Shown: piece by piece, positions 46,648 through 56,754 of the stretch
Layout: each line of letters opens with the position of its first letter
Numbering within the stretch: position 1 is the first letter of the stretch
Notes under the pieces: model-generated
What the model was told of the DNA's origin: nothing
The model's database searches: none
The model's input: the letters and a program-made list of their open reading frames with translations, nothing else
Position numbers and translations under genes: made by a program
Source of the DNA: Methylobacterium sp. FF17
Lineage (GTDB): Bacteria > Pseudomonadota > Alphaproteobacteria > Rhizobiales > Beijerinckiaceae
Direction: 5' to 3'
Length of the DNA: 64,000 nt
Assembly (NCBI RefSeq): GCF_025813715.1
Contig: NZ_CP107532.1
Location: forward strand, 1,116,001 to 1,180,000

Positions 46648-47076
46648 TCAGGCGTTCGGCTCGAACCGCAGCGCGATGCCGTTCATGCAGTAGCGCAGGC
46701 CGGTGGGCGCGGGGCCGTCGTCGAAGACGTGGCCGAGATGGCCCTTGCAGCGGGCGCAATGGGCCTCCGTGCGGGTCATCCAGTGGCTGCGGTCCACCTG
46801 GGTCTCCACGGCGCCGTCGATCGGATCGAAGAAGCTCGGCCAGCCGGTGCCGGATTCGAACTTGGTGCCGTTCACGAAGAGCGGCGCGTCGCAACCGGCG
46901 CAGTGGAAGGTGCCGGCCCGCTTCTCGGCGTTGAGGCAGCTCGTGCCCGCCCGCTCGGTGCCGTGCTCGCGCAGCACCCGGTACTGCTCCGGGGTGAGGA
47001 GGGCGCGCCACTCCGCCTCGGTGCGGGCCGCGATCGCGTCGTCGGCGGGGGCGTGAGGGGTTGAGGATTGGCTCAT
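46648..47076 (-). CDS. msrB: peptide-methionine (R)-S-oxide reductase
   Basis: The 142-residue enzyme reduces methionine-R-sulfoxide in oxidised proteins. The zinc CxxC pairs ([10 protein letters not shown] and [13 protein letters not shown]), the substrate segment [12 protein letters not shown] and the catalytic Cys in LRYCMNG near the C-terminus are intact. A second Cys (TSCLN) could act in resolution. An ATG at 47127 lies in frame, but the ATG at 47076 gives the usual start; the upstream extension is repeat-free and not family-like. No msrA is adjacent. Confidence 0.94.
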   Translation of the reverse strand: MSQSSTPHAPADDAIAARTEAEWRALLTPEQYRVLREHGTERAGTSCLNAEKRAGTFHCAGCDAPLFVNGTKFESGTGWPSFFDPIDGAVETQVDRSHWMTRTEAHCARCKGHLGHVFDDGPAPTGLRYCMNGIALRFEPNA

Positions 47077-47161
47077 GGGGCACGGATTCCAGGCGGGGTG
47101 GCGGGTTCGTGAAACGCTTCCCCCCACATAGGTGCCCGGCCCCCGAAAGGGGAGCCCGCCG

Positions 47162-48316
47162 TCAGGCCACGGCCCCGAGAGTGTCGGCCATGCGGGCGCG
47201 GCGGGCGCCCATCGGCCGCTCCGGCCCGGTGGTGGTGTCGCGGGCGGTCTGGTGCTCCATCTCGGCGTTGATCTCGCCCCCGAGCAGGACGATCGTCACG
47301 GAGATCCAGATCCAGGTCATGAAGCCGATCGCGGCGCCGAGCGAGCCGTAGGTCTCGTTGTAGTTGCCGAAGCTCGAGACGTACCAGGAGAACAGGATCG
47401 AGGCGACGAGCCAGAGCAGGCCCGCCACCGCGCCGCCGATGCCCACCCAGCGCCAGCGCGGACGCTCGCGGCTCGGACCGTAGCGGTAGAGCAGCGACAG
47501 GCCGCCGAGCAGCACCACGAGGAGCGCCGGCCAGCGCAGGAGGGCGATCAGCCAGGCCGTGTCGCTCAGCCCCACGAATTTGAACACCACCGGCAGCACC
47601 ACGATGCCGGTGAGCGCCAGGATGATGAAGCCCAGCGCCCCGATGGTGAAGGTGAGCGCGCGCAGGTTCAGCATGACGAAGGAGCGCTTCTCCTCCTCCT
47701 CGTAGACGACGTTGAGGGCGTCGAACATCGCCTTCATGGCGGCGTTGGCGCTCCAGAGCGAGAGCACGAGGCTGGTGAAGAAGGTCAGCCCCAGGGTGCC
47801 GTTGCCCTTGGCGGCGATGCGCTTGACCTGATCGCCGATGATCTCGATGGCGCCGGACGGCAGCACGCCCTGCATGCTGGCCAGGTGCTCGTTGATGGAG
47901 TTCACATCCGCCACGAGGCCGTAGCAGGAGACGAGCGCGGCCACTGCCGGGAACAGCGATAGCAGGGAGTAGAAGGTCACGCCCGCCGCGACCGAGAGCA
48001 CCCGGTCCTGGTTGAACTCGAGGTAGACCCGGTAGAGGATGTCCTTCCAGCCCGAGGCGGTGATCTCGGTCGGCGAGCGCGCGGCGCGGCCCCGCGCCAC
48101 CTGCGTCGCCGCCACGTGCTCGGCCGCCGCCCCCGTATGCGAGCGCGCGCCCTCCCCCGCGTCCGGTCCGGAGACCCGGACCGGGGGGCGGGAGCCGCCC
48201 GTCCGTCGCGGCCCCGCCGCCAGCACGATCAGCGTGGTTCCGAGCAGCAGCGTCCAGAGGACCGGGCTCGCCGCTTCGCCGGCGCGCGCGGGGTTGGGGC
48301 GGGGTGAGGCGGGCAT
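47162..48316 (-). CDS. YihY/BrkB family membrane protein
   Basis: The 384-residue protein has one N-terminal hydrophobic segment and then the six-helix YihY/virulence-factor-BrkB domain: [59 protein letters not shown] and [16 protein letters not shown]. The old name ribonuclease BN for this family is a misassignment; its function is unknown. The 70-residue N-terminal extension with its extra helix and basic linker is unusual. It is followed 86 bp later by msrB on the same strand. Confidence 0.85.
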   Translation of the reverse strand: MPASPRPNPARAGEAASPVLWTLLLGTTLIVLAAGPRRTGGSRPPVRVSGPDAGEGARSHTGAAAEHVAATQVARGRAARSPTEITASGWKDILYRVYLEFNQDRVLSVAAGVTFYSLLSLFPAVAALVSCYGLVADVNSINEHLASMQGVLPSGAIEIIGDQVKRIAAKGNGTLGLTFFTSLVLSLWSANAAMKAMFDALNVVYEEEEKRSFVMLNLRALTFTIGALGFIILALTGIVVLPVVFKFVGLSDTAWLIALLRWPALLVVLLGGLSLLYRYGPSRERPRWRWVGIGGAVAGLLWLVASILFSWYVSSFGNYNETYGSLGAAIGFMTWIWISVTIVLLGGEINAEMEHQTARDTTTGPERPMGARRARMADTLGAVA

Positions 48317-48831
48317 GGCAGGACCGGAAGGAAGCTGGACGGCGTGGGGCCGCGCGATGTTTCAGCGCATGGCATCAACGTCACGCAGGCTTGACCGTTC
48401 CGGAGCGCGCAGCCGCATCCGACCGGTCCCGGCGGAGCCAGACGCCCCATCGGGCCGCAGGTCGAACTGGGGACGAACCCGAGTCATCAGGATCTCCCCG
48501 CAAAGTCTCCCGACCGGGTTCGAAGGTTCCTTCCGACGCCGGGCGTCCCTCCGTGCCGCCGTCTTGTTCCCAGACCTGCGCGTGCGCACCGATCCCGCTC
48601 AAGACGTCTTGAACAATCGCCGATAGCCGCCCCGACAATCTTATCGGAATCGTCTTCAGTCGATCAGATACACGCGATGAATTTAGAACAATCTTTCACG
48701 CGCACGACAAGAATACACAACAGAGACGCGGCCAACTGAATAAAGATTTTTTCAACACTCTCAATCACTGACTGTCTCGATGGTGGCCGAGACTACGGCC
48801 GATGCACTGTCGCGCCGTAGGAGTTGAGAGC
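48317..48831. other. intergenic region ahead of the chemotaxis gene
   Basis: The 515 bp between the divergent YihY and chemotaxis genes contain a notably AT-rich stretch at 48625-48780 (TTATCGGAATCG, then a T-run near 48750), likely the promoter region for the chemotaxis gene. No gene with family features was found; open frames at 48304-48630 are shadow-like. Confidence 0.5.
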
Positions 48832-50528
48832 ATGAAAATCGTCAATGGAGCCAGCGTTCTGGCCAAGATCGCCGTCCCCCTCGTGACCCTGGGTATCCTG
48901 ACGATCGGGCTCATCCTCTACGCGCGGATCAAGCTGGAGACCGTCGCGGACCAGACGCGGAACGTGGTCGAAGTCCTCAGCGTGCGCCAGGAGGCGTATC
49001 TCAGGCTTCAGATGAACATCTCCGAGGCCGGCCTGATGTCGCGGAACATCGTCCTGGAAACGGGGCCGGCCGAGATGGCGCGGTACAGAGTTTGTATCAG
49101 ACCGCCTCCTAGAGAGCCTATGAATCGGTCGACAAGCTGAGCACGCTGGCCGGGACGGTCGAGCGCCGCAAGATCGCCGACGAGGTGCGTGTGTTGGCGG
49201 ATGGCTACTTCGCGGCGCTGAACCGCGGCATCGAGCAGGGGCTTCGAAACAACAATGTCGTCGCGACCGAGATCATCCTGCGGGAAGCCCCGCCCGCCCG
49301 CGCCAAGTTGAACGCCCTGGTGGATGCGCGCACGCGCGCCATCGCGGAGCAGATGCAGGCCGGGAAGCAGTCCCTCCAGGCGGAGGTGTCCGGCACGATC
49401 GAGCGCCTGATCGCGTTCACGGTGATCGGGCTCGGTCTCGCCGCCATCCTGTGCGGGAGCATCGTCGTGTTCGGGATCACCCGGCCGCTCGCCCGCCTCG
49501 TGGCGGTCCTGCGCCGGATGGCGGAGGGCGAGGTCAACGCCGACATCGCGGAAGCCCGGCGCGGCGACGAGATCGGCGCGGTCGGCAAGGCCGTGGACGG
49601 CATCAAGGCCATGGTCGCCCGCAAGGCCGCCGAGGAGGCCGAGGTCCGGCGGATCGCCGACACGGCCGCCGTGGCGGAGCGCCGCCGCACCATGATCGAA
49701 CTGGCCGACAGCTTCGAGGGTGCCGTCGGGGGCATCATCGGCATGGTCTCCTCCTCGTCGACCGAGCTGCAGGCGACGGCGCAGACCATGACCGCGACCG
49801 CCACCCAGACCGCCTCGCAATCCACCACCGTGGCGGCGGCCGCCGAGGAGGCTGCGACCAACGTCCAGACCGTCGCGGCGGCCGCCGAGGAACTCGGCTC
49901 CTCCGTGCAGGAGATCGGCCGTCAGGTCGCGAACTCGGCCCATCTCGCGCAGTCCGCCGTCACCGAGTCGGACACCACCTCGGCCTTGATCCAGGATCTC
50001 AGCGCTGCCGTGAGCCGGATCGGCGACGTGGTCAGCCTGATCTCGACGATCGCCAGTCAGACCAACCTGCTGGCCCTGAACGCCACGATCGAGGCGGCCC
50101 GGGCCGGCGAAGCGGGTCGCGGGTTCGCGGTGGTCGCCGCCGAGGTGAAGGAACTCGCCAACCAGACCGCCCGGGCCACCGAGGAGATCAGCGGACAGAT
50201 CGGGCATATCCAGGGGGCGACCGGCCAGGCGGTCGCGGCGATCGGTTCGATCACGACACGGATCCGCGACATCAACACGGTGGCGGCGGCGATCGCGGCG
50301 GCGGTCGAGCAGCAGGGCGCGGCGACGCAGGAGATCGTGCGCAACGTCGCCCAGGCGTCCGCGGGCACGAACGAGGTGACGGGCAACATCACGGGCGTCG
50401 CGCAGGCGGCCGAGGAGACGGGCGCGGCCGCGAGCCAGGTGCTCGGCGCCGCCGGCGAGCTCTCGCGTCAGTCGGAGCACCTCAGCGCCGAGGTGCAGCG
50501 CTTCCTCGGCACCGTCCGGGCGGCGTAG
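48832..50528 (+). pseudogene. methyl-accepting chemotaxis protein, disrupted by a frameshift and a stop
   Basis: An ATG at 48832 (AGGAG upstream) starts a receptor with a first membrane helix and the 4-helix-bundle sensor. After A-E-M-A-R-Y (about 49080) the frame is lost: the continuation is in another frame, QSLYQTAS, then an in-frame TAG at 49110-49112, then [19 protein letters not shown] and an intact remainder to 50528. The intact part has the second helix, HAMP ([20 protein letters not shown]) and the full signalling domain ([24 protein letters not shown]). One base lost near 49085 plus one nonsense codon explain it. A GTG at 49185 could still produce a 447-residue truncated receptor. 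Sequencing error is a possibility. Confidence 0.8.
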
Positions 50529-50585
50529 CGGGCGGGCCGCCGGGCGTCGGAGACGAGGCCCGGCGGCGCGAAGCCGCCGGACGCC

Positions 50586-52115
50586 TCAGGCCCGCCCGGC
50601 GGCGTAGAGCCCCGCATGGGTGTCCCGCAGGAGGTTCTTCTGAACCTTGCCCATGGCGTTGCGGGGCAATTCCTCCACGAAGAGCACCCGCTTGGGGCAC
50701 TTGTAGCGGGCGAGGCGCGCCTCCAGGGTCCGCAGGATCGTGGCCTCGTCGGGAACGCCGGCGCCGCCCACGACCACGGCCGTGACGCCCTCGCCGAAAT
50801 CCGGATGGGCGATCCCGATCACGGCGGATTCGACCACGCCCGGCAGCGCGTCGATCTCGTTCTCGACCTCCTTCGGGTAGACGTTGTAGCCCCCCGTGAT
50901 GATGAGGTCCTTGCCGCGCCCGACGATGTGGACGTAGCCCTGGGCGTCGATCTTGCCGAGATCCCCGGTGATGAAGAAGCCGTCGGCCTTGAACTCGGCG
51001 GCCGTCTTCTCCGGCATCCGCCAGTAGCCCTGGAACACGTTCGGGCCCTTCACCTCCACCATCCCCACGGCGTCGGTGCCGAGGGCGGCGCCGGTCTCGG
51101 GGTCGACCACCCGCACGCTGACCCCGGGCAGCGCCGGCCCGACCGTGCCCGCCACCCGCGCCCCCGCATAGGGGTTGGAGGTGTTCATGTTGGTCTCGGT
51201 CATGCCGTAGCGTTCGAGGATGGCGTGGCCGGTGCGGGCCTCCCAGTCGCGGTGCGTCTCGGCGAGGAGCGGCGCGGAGCCCGAGACGAACAGGCGGATG
51301 CCGGCGGCGACCTCGCGCGTCAGGCCCGGCTCCCTCAGGAGGCGGGTGTAGAAGGTCGGCACGCCCATCATCGCGGTGGCGCGCGGCATCAGGGCCAGCA
51401 CCCGGGCGGGCTCGAAGCGGGGCAGGAACAGCATCGTGGCGCCGGTGGCGAGCACCGTGTTGGTGGCCACGAACAGGCCGTGGGTGTGGAACACCGGCAG
51501 GGCGTGGATGAGCACGTCGTCGGCGGTGAAGCGCCAGGACTCGACGAGGGTGCGGGCGTTCGAGGCGAGGTTCTCGTGGCTGAGCATGGCGCCCTTCGAG
51601 CGCCCGGTGGTGCCCGAGGTGTAGAGGATGGCCGCGAGGTCCTCAGGGCCCCGCGCCACGTCGGCGAAGGCCTGCGCGGCGGCGGTGGCGGCCTCCGCCA
51701 GGGTGCCGCGCCCCTCGGCGTCGAGGGTGTGCACGAGGGCCACGCCCGCGCCCTCGGCCACGGGCTCCAGCAGCGCGCGCCTGCCCGGATCGCAGACGAA
51801 CACGGCCGGCTCGGCATCCCCGAGGAAATAGGCGACCTCGGGGGCGGTGTAGGCGGTGTTGAGCGGCAGGAAGACCGCGCCGGCCCGCACCGCGCCGAGG
51901 TAGAGGAACAGCACCTCCGGGCTCTTCTCGACCTGCACCGCGACCCGGTCCCCGGGCGTCACTCCCGCCGCCACCAGGGCCGCCGCGTAGGCGCCCGAGC
52001 GCACGATGAGGTCGGCGTAGGTGTAGCGCGCGCCGTCCGCCGTCTCCAGGAAGAGCTTGGCGGCCGGGTCGGCGGGCAGGTTGGCGCGGACGAGATCGAA
52101 GAGGTGATTGGACAT
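50586..52115 (-). CDS. matB: malonyl-CoA synthetase
   Basis: The 509-residue acyl-CoA synthetase activates malonate to malonyl-CoA. It has the AMP-binding P-loop YTSGTTGRSKGAMLSH, the ERYGMTETNMNTSNPY motif, which is typical of MatB-type malonate/methylmalonate synthetases, GFFITGDLGKID, and the catalytic Lys in PRNAMGKVQKN. It follows the malonyl-CoA decarboxylase gene by 58 bp on the same strand, so the pair converts malonate to acetyl-CoA. The length is normal and the start at 52115 is standard. Confidence 0.93.
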   Translation of the reverse strand: MSNHLFDLVRANLPADPAAKLFLETADGARYTYADLIVRSGAYAAALVAAGVTPGDRVAVQVEKSPEVLFLYLGAVRAGAVFLPLNTAYTAPEVAYFLGDAEPAVFVCDPGRRALLEPVAEGAGVALVHTLDAEGRGTLAEAATAAAQAFADVARGPEDLAAILYTSGTTGRSKGAMLSHENLASNARTLVESWRFTADDVLIHALPVFHTHGLFVATNTVLATGATMLFLPRFEPARVLALMPRATAMMGVPTFYTRLLREPGLTREVAAGIRLFVSGSAPLLAETHRDWEARTGHAILERYGMTETNMNTSNPYAGARVAGTVGPALPGVSVRVVDPETGAALGTDAVGMVEVKGPNVFQGYWRMPEKTAAEFKADGFFITGDLGKIDAQGYVHIVGRGKDLIITGGYNVYPKEVENEIDALPGVVESAVIGIAHPDFGEGVTAVVVGGAGVPDEATILRTLEARLARYKCPKRVLFVEELPRNAMGKVQKNLLRDTHAGLYAAGRA

Positions 52116-52173
52116 GATCGGACGGGATACGCTTTCGAACTTCGGGTAGAGGGGCGCGGCGGCCGGGGTGCCG

Positions 52174-53580
52174 TCAGGCTTCGGCCAGGGCCACCGCGCG
52201 CATCGGCGGCAGGTTGGTGCGCAGTTCGCGGCTCACCGCGCCGGAGGCGGCGACGGTGCCGAGATTGGCATAGGTCTCGTGGTTCTTCTCGATGGCGGAC
52301 AGGTCGTAGAGGTAGTTGACCATCAGCCCGCGCGACTGGGCGAGCCCCTTGCCCGAGACGTCGCCGAGGAAGTTCAGGCGCTCCAGACGGGCGCCGTTGC
52401 CGAGGTGGAAGCGGGCCACCGGATCGAGGGGCCGTCCGCGCTCGTTCTTGGCGCGCAGGAAATAGGCCGCCGCCGCCGGGATCATCGCCTTGCGCACGGC
52501 CTCGCACCGGGCCTTGTCGGCGTGCCAGTCCGGCTCGTCGATGGCGCGCAGCGCCTCGACATCCTCGCGGGTCAATCCCTGCGGCGCGTCGGAGCGGCGC
52601 TCGCGGTCGAGCCAGGCCGAGAAGCCTGGCACCGGCGAGAGGGTGACGAAGGTCTTCAGGCTCGGGATCTCGCGGGCGAGATCCTCCACCACCTGCTTGA
52701 TCAGGAAGTTGCCGAAGGTGACGCCGGCCAGGCCCTTCTGGCAGTTCGAGATCGAGTAGAAGATCGCCGTGGTGGCGGCCTTCAGGGGCAGCGGCTGGCG
52801 CTCGTGGGCCAGGATCGGCGCGATGGCCGGGGCGATGCCGTCGGTGAGCGCCACCTCCACGAAGATCAGCGGCTCGTCCACCAGGGCGGGGTGGAAGAAG
52901 GCGAAGCAGCGCCGGTCGGTGGGTTCGATGCGCCGGCGCAGGTCGTCCCAGCCCGTGATCGCGTGCACCGCCTCGTAGCGGATGATCTTCTCGAGGATAT
53001 GGGCCGGCGTCGTCCAGTCGATGTGGCGCAGCACCAGGAAGCCCCGGTTGAACCAGGAGGCGAACAGGTGCTCGAAATCGCTGTCCAGGCTGTCGGCGGC
53101 GTCGATGAGGTCGGGGTCGGCCTCCTCGCGGCGCAGGTCCCGGCGCAGGGTGAACAGGTCCTCGCGCATCCGCACTAGGGCGCGGGTGCCGTCGCGGGCG
53201 AGGTTCAGGCGGCGGATGAGTTCCTGGCTGCGCGGCTCGGCGGCGTCGTGGAGCGCGCTCAGGGCCGCCCGGGTCGGGTCGGCCCGGTAGGCCGCGATGG
53301 CCTCGTCCACGGCGGCATGGTCGGCGGAGAACTCGGTGGCCACGAGGCGCAGGAAGCCGCCGCGCTCGGCCGGGCCGAGGGTGGCGTAGCGTTCGAGGAT
53401 CAGGCGGGCCAGGGCGACGCCGGAGGCCTCGCCGCGCCGGGAGATCAGGTCCTCGCAGAGCTTGACGAGTTCCGGCGCGGTGGCACGGGCGCCGAGTTCG
53501 CCCCGCCCGATCCCGATGAGGTCCCGGCCCCGGTCGCTGATGGTCTGGAGCAGATCGCCGAAGAAAGAGATCGCCGCCAT
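52174..53580 (-). CDS. malonyl-CoA decarboxylase
   Basis: The 468-residue enzyme converts malonyl-CoA to acetyl-CoA and CO2 (MatA/MCD family). Helical N-terminal and GNAT-like catalytic domains are visible, with SNCQKGLAGVTFGNFLIKQV, KTFVTLSPVPGFSAWL (probable active-site Ser region) and VARFHLGNGARLERLNFLGD (probable catalytic His region). It is the first gene of the mcd-matB pair. No dedicated malonate carrier (MatC) or regulator (MatR) is adjacent; a major-facilitator transporter lies about 1 kb away on the other strand. Confidence 0.93.
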   Translation of the reverse strand: MAAISFFGDLLQTISDRGRDLIGIGRGELGARATAPELVKLCEDLISRRGEASGVALARLILERYATLGPAERGGFLRLVATEFSADHAAVDEAIAAYRADPTRAALSALHDAAEPRSQELIRRLNLARDGTRALVRMREDLFTLRRDLRREEADPDLIDAADSLDSDFEHLFASWFNRGFLVLRHIDWTTPAHILEKIIRYEAVHAITGWDDLRRRIEPTDRRCFAFFHPALVDEPLIFVEVALTDGIAPAIAPILAHERQPLPLKAATTAIFYSISNCQKGLAGVTFGNFLIKQVVEDLAREIPSLKTFVTLSPVPGFSAWLDRERRSDAPQGLTREDVEALRAIDEPDWHADKARCEAVRKAMIPAAAAYFLRAKNERGRPLDPVARFHLGNGARLERLNFLGDVSGKGLAQSRGLMVNYLYDLSAIEKNHETYANLGTVAASGAVSRELRTNLPPMRAVALAEA

Positions 53581-53606
53581 GTCACGCCGCCTGACCCTTC
53601 ACTGAC

Positions 53607-53662
53607 GCCCGGCTCGGGCGGACCCAAACCCTCCGCCCGGCTCGGGCGAATCCAAACGCCGC
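53607..53662. repeat. 28-bp tandem repeat, two copies
   Basis: Two 28-bp units both begin GCCCGGCTCGGGCG and share CCAAAC at the same spot; a third partial GCCCGGCTGGGC follows at 53671. It lies just upstream of the malonyl-CoA decarboxylase start. Confidence 0.65.
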
Positions 53663-53770
53663 GCATGCGCGCCCGGCTGGGCCATTCGTTGGCTTGGCCG
53701 TCACTTTAGGGCGGGAGCGCCCTGAGGGCCAGAGCCGGAACCGAAGAGCCGAACCGCCGGGTCGCGGGAA

Positions 53771-53866
53771 AGGGATCAGCCCGGCTCGCTGGTTGGGGTG
53801 AAAGGGGTCAGCTCGGCTCGCCGGGCCGCACGAAAGGGATCAGCCCAATTCGCCGGGCCCGGACGC
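53771..53866. repeat. 32-bp tandem repeat overlapping a gene end, three copies
   Basis: Three 32-bp units begin AGGGATCAGCCCGGCTCGCT, AGGGGTCAGCTCGGCTCGCC and AGGGATCAGCCCAATTCGCC. The third contains the stop codon of the small gene ending at 53840, and the other two carry the TCA (minus-strand TGA) in the same register, so the stop codon has been duplicated downstream. Confidence 0.75.
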
Positions 53867-54043
53867 GATCTCGGCCCGGTCCGCCCGTTCGCGCCAATCC
53901 TCGACGCCGTGCAGGCGGGCGAAGCGCAGTTCGGCCGCGCGCAGCGCCCGCATGGGGTCGCGGGCGCGGGTGATGTCCACCGACCCGACCGTGAACGGGA
54001 CGCCGAGGATCTGCTTGGCAAAGTTGACGCGATAGGTCGCCAT
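53840..54043 (-). CDS. small conserved-looking hypothetical protein
   Basis: The 67-residue protein begins MATYRVNFAKQILGVPFTVG and contains ITRARDPMRALRAAELRFAR, a pattern of short strands and one basic helix that looks like a small folded domain. No family is recognised by eye. Its 3' end is covered by a 32-bp tandem repeat. Evidence rests on composition and on a start at 54043 in an otherwise empty gap. Confidence 0.6.
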   Translation of the reverse strand: MATYRVNFAKQILGVPFTVGSVDITRARDPMRALRAAELRFARLHGVEDWRERADRAEIASGPGELG

Positions 54044-54538
54044 CCGAAACTCCCTGGCCGATGCGGCGGGCTTCGCGCAGGAGGGCCCGTCACGCCCCGC
54101 GAATCCGGCGACTCATCGGTGCCGGCCGCGATCAAAGCGCAGAATGCGAAGAATTCCAAGCACCGTCGCTGTGAAAGCCGGCCAACTCCGTAGTCGCCGC
54201 TAACACGCGGTATATGGCGACCTTGAAATCGCTCGCAATGGCCGCCGCGACGACATGCCCGCACGGGTCGAGCCAAGACAAACCTCGCCCCTGAGCAAGA
54301 TGAGCACGGCAATCGACGGGCCGGGAACGCCGGTGCGGCGTCCTGCCCGGCCATCGCGAAGGTCGTATCCGGGTTGCCGAAGCCGCCGCACGCGCTTAAC
54401 CGACCGGGTCATGCCGTCCAGTCCCTCCTATTCTCTCGCGGCGCCCGCGCCGCAGACGTGCGAGCTCCCTCCGATGACCGTCGCATCCGATCCGGAATTC
54501 CTTCCGTCCCCGCGTCCCGCCCCGGCGGGCCGCCGCGC
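54044..54538. other. intergenic region before the transporter
   Basis: About 500 bp separate the small minus-strand gene from the plus-strand transporter. There is a moderately AT-rich spot near 54150-54240 (GCAGAATGCGAAGAATTCC). I see no repeats, terminators or convincing gene; an alternative upstream start of the transporter frame (54374) is not family-like. Confidence 0.45.
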
Positions 54539-55726
54539 ATGAGCGGCGTGGACGGGACGGCCGCCCCGGCGCACGGCTTCACCCCCAGGGCGCGCTTCGG
54601 CCTCACCCTGATCGCGGGCGGCGCGGTCGCCAACATCTACTACAACCAGCCCCTGCTGGCGCTGCTGGTGGGCGAGTTCGGCGAGCGGGCGGCGCTCTGG
54701 GTGCCGACTGCCTCCCTCATCGGCTACGGCCTCGGCATCCTCGGCCTGGTGCCGCTCGGCGACAGCCTGTCCCGCCGCAGCCTGATCATCGGCCAGACCC
54801 TGGGTCTCGCGGTGGCGCTCCTGGCGGCGGCGCTGAGCCCGACGCTGACGACGCTGGTGCTCGCCAGCCTCGTCATCGGCGTCCTGGCCTCGGCGGCGCA
54901 GCAGGCGGTGCCCTTCGCCGCCGAACTCGCGCCCGATGCCAGCCGGGGCAGCATGGTCGGCCAGGTCATGACCGGGCTCCTCACCGGCATCCTGCTGGCG
55001 CGGACGGCCAGCGGCCTCGTCGGCGCGCAGTACGGCTGGCGCGCCGTGTTCTTCGCCGCCAGCGCCGTGGCGGTCGGCATGGCGGCCGTCGCCGCCGCCA
55101 CCCTACCGGGCCCGGCGCAGACGCGGCCCCTGCGCTACCGCGCGCTGATGCTGTCGATCCTCCACCTCGTTCGCACGCAGCCCGCCCTGCGCCGCGCCAG
55201 CCTCTCGCAGGGCCTGCTGTTCGGCAGCTTCAACGCCTTCTGGGCGACCCTCGCGCTGCTGGTGGAGGCGCCGCCCTTCGACCTCACCGCCGCCGGCGCC
55301 GGGCTCTTCGGGGTGATCGGCGTCGCGGGCGCCTGCGTCGCGCCGCTGTCCGGGCGCTTCACCGACCGCCACGGCGCCCGCCCGATGGTGGTGATCGGCG
55401 CCGGGCTGGTGGTCGCCTCCTTCGCGGTGCTCTGGATCGGCGGCACCTGGTCCCTGGTGGCGGTGGGTCTCGGCGTCCTGCTCATCGATATCGGGCTGAA
55501 CGCCGCCCTCATCGCCAACCAGACCCGGGTCTACGCCCTGGTGCCGAGCGCGCGGGGGCGGATCAACACGGTGCTGTTCACGGTGATGTTCGTGTTCGGG
55601 GCGCTCGGGGCCTTCGCGGGTTCGCAGGCCTTCCTGGTCGCGGGCTGGTCCGGGGTCTGCGCGGTGGGCATCGCGCTCGCGGGCGCGGGCTTCCTCGTCA
55701 ACGTGCTGGAGCCCCGCGCGGCCTGA
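54539..55726 (+). CDS. major facilitator superfamily transporter
   Basis: The 395-residue protein has twelve predicted helices. The N-terminus FGLTLIAGGAVANIYYNQPLLALL and LIGYGLGILGLVPLGDSLSRRSLII are typical of the YnfM/DHA1-like transporters with no assigned substrate. The start at 54539 (MSGVDG) is chosen because the open frame upstream lacks hydrophobic character. It converges with cobC (6 bp between stops) and lies near the malonate genes, so malonate transport is a possible but unsupported idea. Confidence 0.82.
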   Translation: MSGVDGTAAPAHGFTPRARFGLTLIAGGAVANIYYNQPLLALLVGEFGERAALWVPTASLIGYGLGILGLVPLGDSLSRRSLIIGQTLGLAVALLAAALSPTLTTLVLASLVIGVLASAAQQAVPFAAELAPDASRGSMVGQVMTGLLTGILLARTASGLVGAQYGWRAVFFAASAVAVGMAAVAAATLPGPAQTRPLRYRALMLSILHLVRTQPALRRASLSQGLLFGSFNAFWATLALLVEAPPFDLTAAGAGLFGVIGVAGACVAPLSGRFTDRHGARPMVVIGAGLVVASFAVLWIGGTWSLVAVGLGVLLIDIGLNAALIANQTRVYALVPSARGRINTVLFTVMFVFGALGAFAGSQAFLVAGWSGVCAVGIALAGAGFLVNVLEPRAA

Positions 55727-55732
55727 CGCCCC

Positions 55733-56749
55733 TCACTTCAGGACGCGCGACAGGCGGCACCATTCGCCCCGGTCCGCCGGCAGGCCGAAGCGCAGGCGCC
55801 GGGGTGCGTCCGAAAAGCGGCGGACATAGATCCCGGCCCCGCCGAGGCGCGCGAACAGGTCCGGCCCGTCCGGGAAATCGGCGGTGCGGAACAGGCGGGT
55901 GCCGCCGACCACCGCGCCGCCGGCCCGGACGATCATCCGGTCGAGGCGCGCGGCGTCCCGCCCCCGCGCGGCGACGGCCGATCGGCGCCAGGCGTCGTCC
56001 GAGAGGGCGGCGCGGCCGATCGCCAGGGCCGGGCCGGACACCGCCCAGGGCCCCAGCGCCCGCGCGATCGCGGCGACGAGACCGGGCTCGCCGAGGGCGA
56101 AGCCGAGCCGGATGCCCGCGAGCCCGTAGGTCTTGCCGAAGGAGCGCAGGACCACGAGGCCGGGGCGCGGGCTGCCGGCCAGCGTCGCGACGGGTTCGAG
56201 GTCGGCGAAGGCCTCGTCCACCACGAGGAGCCCGCCCCGCCCCGCGAGTTCGGCGGCGAGCGCCAGCAGGGTCGCGGCCTCCCAGCTCCGCCCGTCCGGG
56301 TTGTTGGGGTTCACCACCACGGCGACATCGGCGCCCCCGATCCGGGCCATCTCCGGCACGGTCTCGACGGCGTGGCCCGCGCGGGCCCAGGCCGCCGCGT
56401 GCTCGGCATAGGTCGGCCCCAGCACGGCGACGCGGCCCGGCGGCCTCAGGCGCGGCAGGGTCTCGATCAGGATCTGGGTTCCGGGCGCCGCCGCGATGCC
56501 GTCCGGGTCGGGCGCGCCGTAGGCCCCGGCCGCCGCCCGCCGCAGCGCCGCGAGGTCGGCCGCCGAGGGCAGGCGACGCAAGGCGCTGGCCTCCAGGGCC
56601 GGACACGGATAGGGCACCGGGTTGATCCCCGTGGAGAGATCGACCCAGGGCTCGGGCGCCCCGGGGAACAGGCGCCGCGCGGCATCGAGGTCGCCCCCGT
56701 GGTCGATGGCCCCGCCCGTCGCCGGTTCCCCCGGGCCCCGCGCCCTCAC
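55733..56749 (-). CDS. cobC: threonine-phosphate decarboxylase-like PLP enzyme of cobalamin synthesis
   Basis: The 338-residue PLP enzyme supplies the aminopropanol phosphate arm of cobalamin (CobC/CobD-type). It has HGGDLDAARRLFPGAPEP and DLSTGINPVPYP, the classical N-terminus of the family, NPNNPDG, and the PLP lysine in VLRSFGKTYGLAGIRLGF. The start is a GTG at 56749; no ATG lies closer. It is divergent from cobD, and the 39 bp between the starts are made of a 15-bp repeat, so the promoters of the two genes overlap. Confidence 0.9.
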   Translation of the reverse strand: MRARGPGEPATGGAIDHGGDLDAARRLFPGAPEPWVDLSTGINPVPYPCPALEASALRRLPSAADLAALRRAAAGAYGAPDPDGIAAAPGTQILIETLPRLRPPGRVAVLGPTYAEHAAAWARAGHAVETVPEMARIGGADVAVVVNPNNPDGRSWEAATLLALAAELAGRGGLLVVDEAFADLEPVATLAGSPRPGLVVLRSFGKTYGLAGIRLGFALGEPGLVAAIARALGPWAVSGPALAIGRAALSDDAWRRSAVAARGRDAARLDRMIVRAGGAVVGGTRLFRTADFPDGPDLFARLGGAGIYVRRFSDAPRRLRFGLPADRGEWCRLSRVLK

Positions 56750-56754
56750 CGAGA

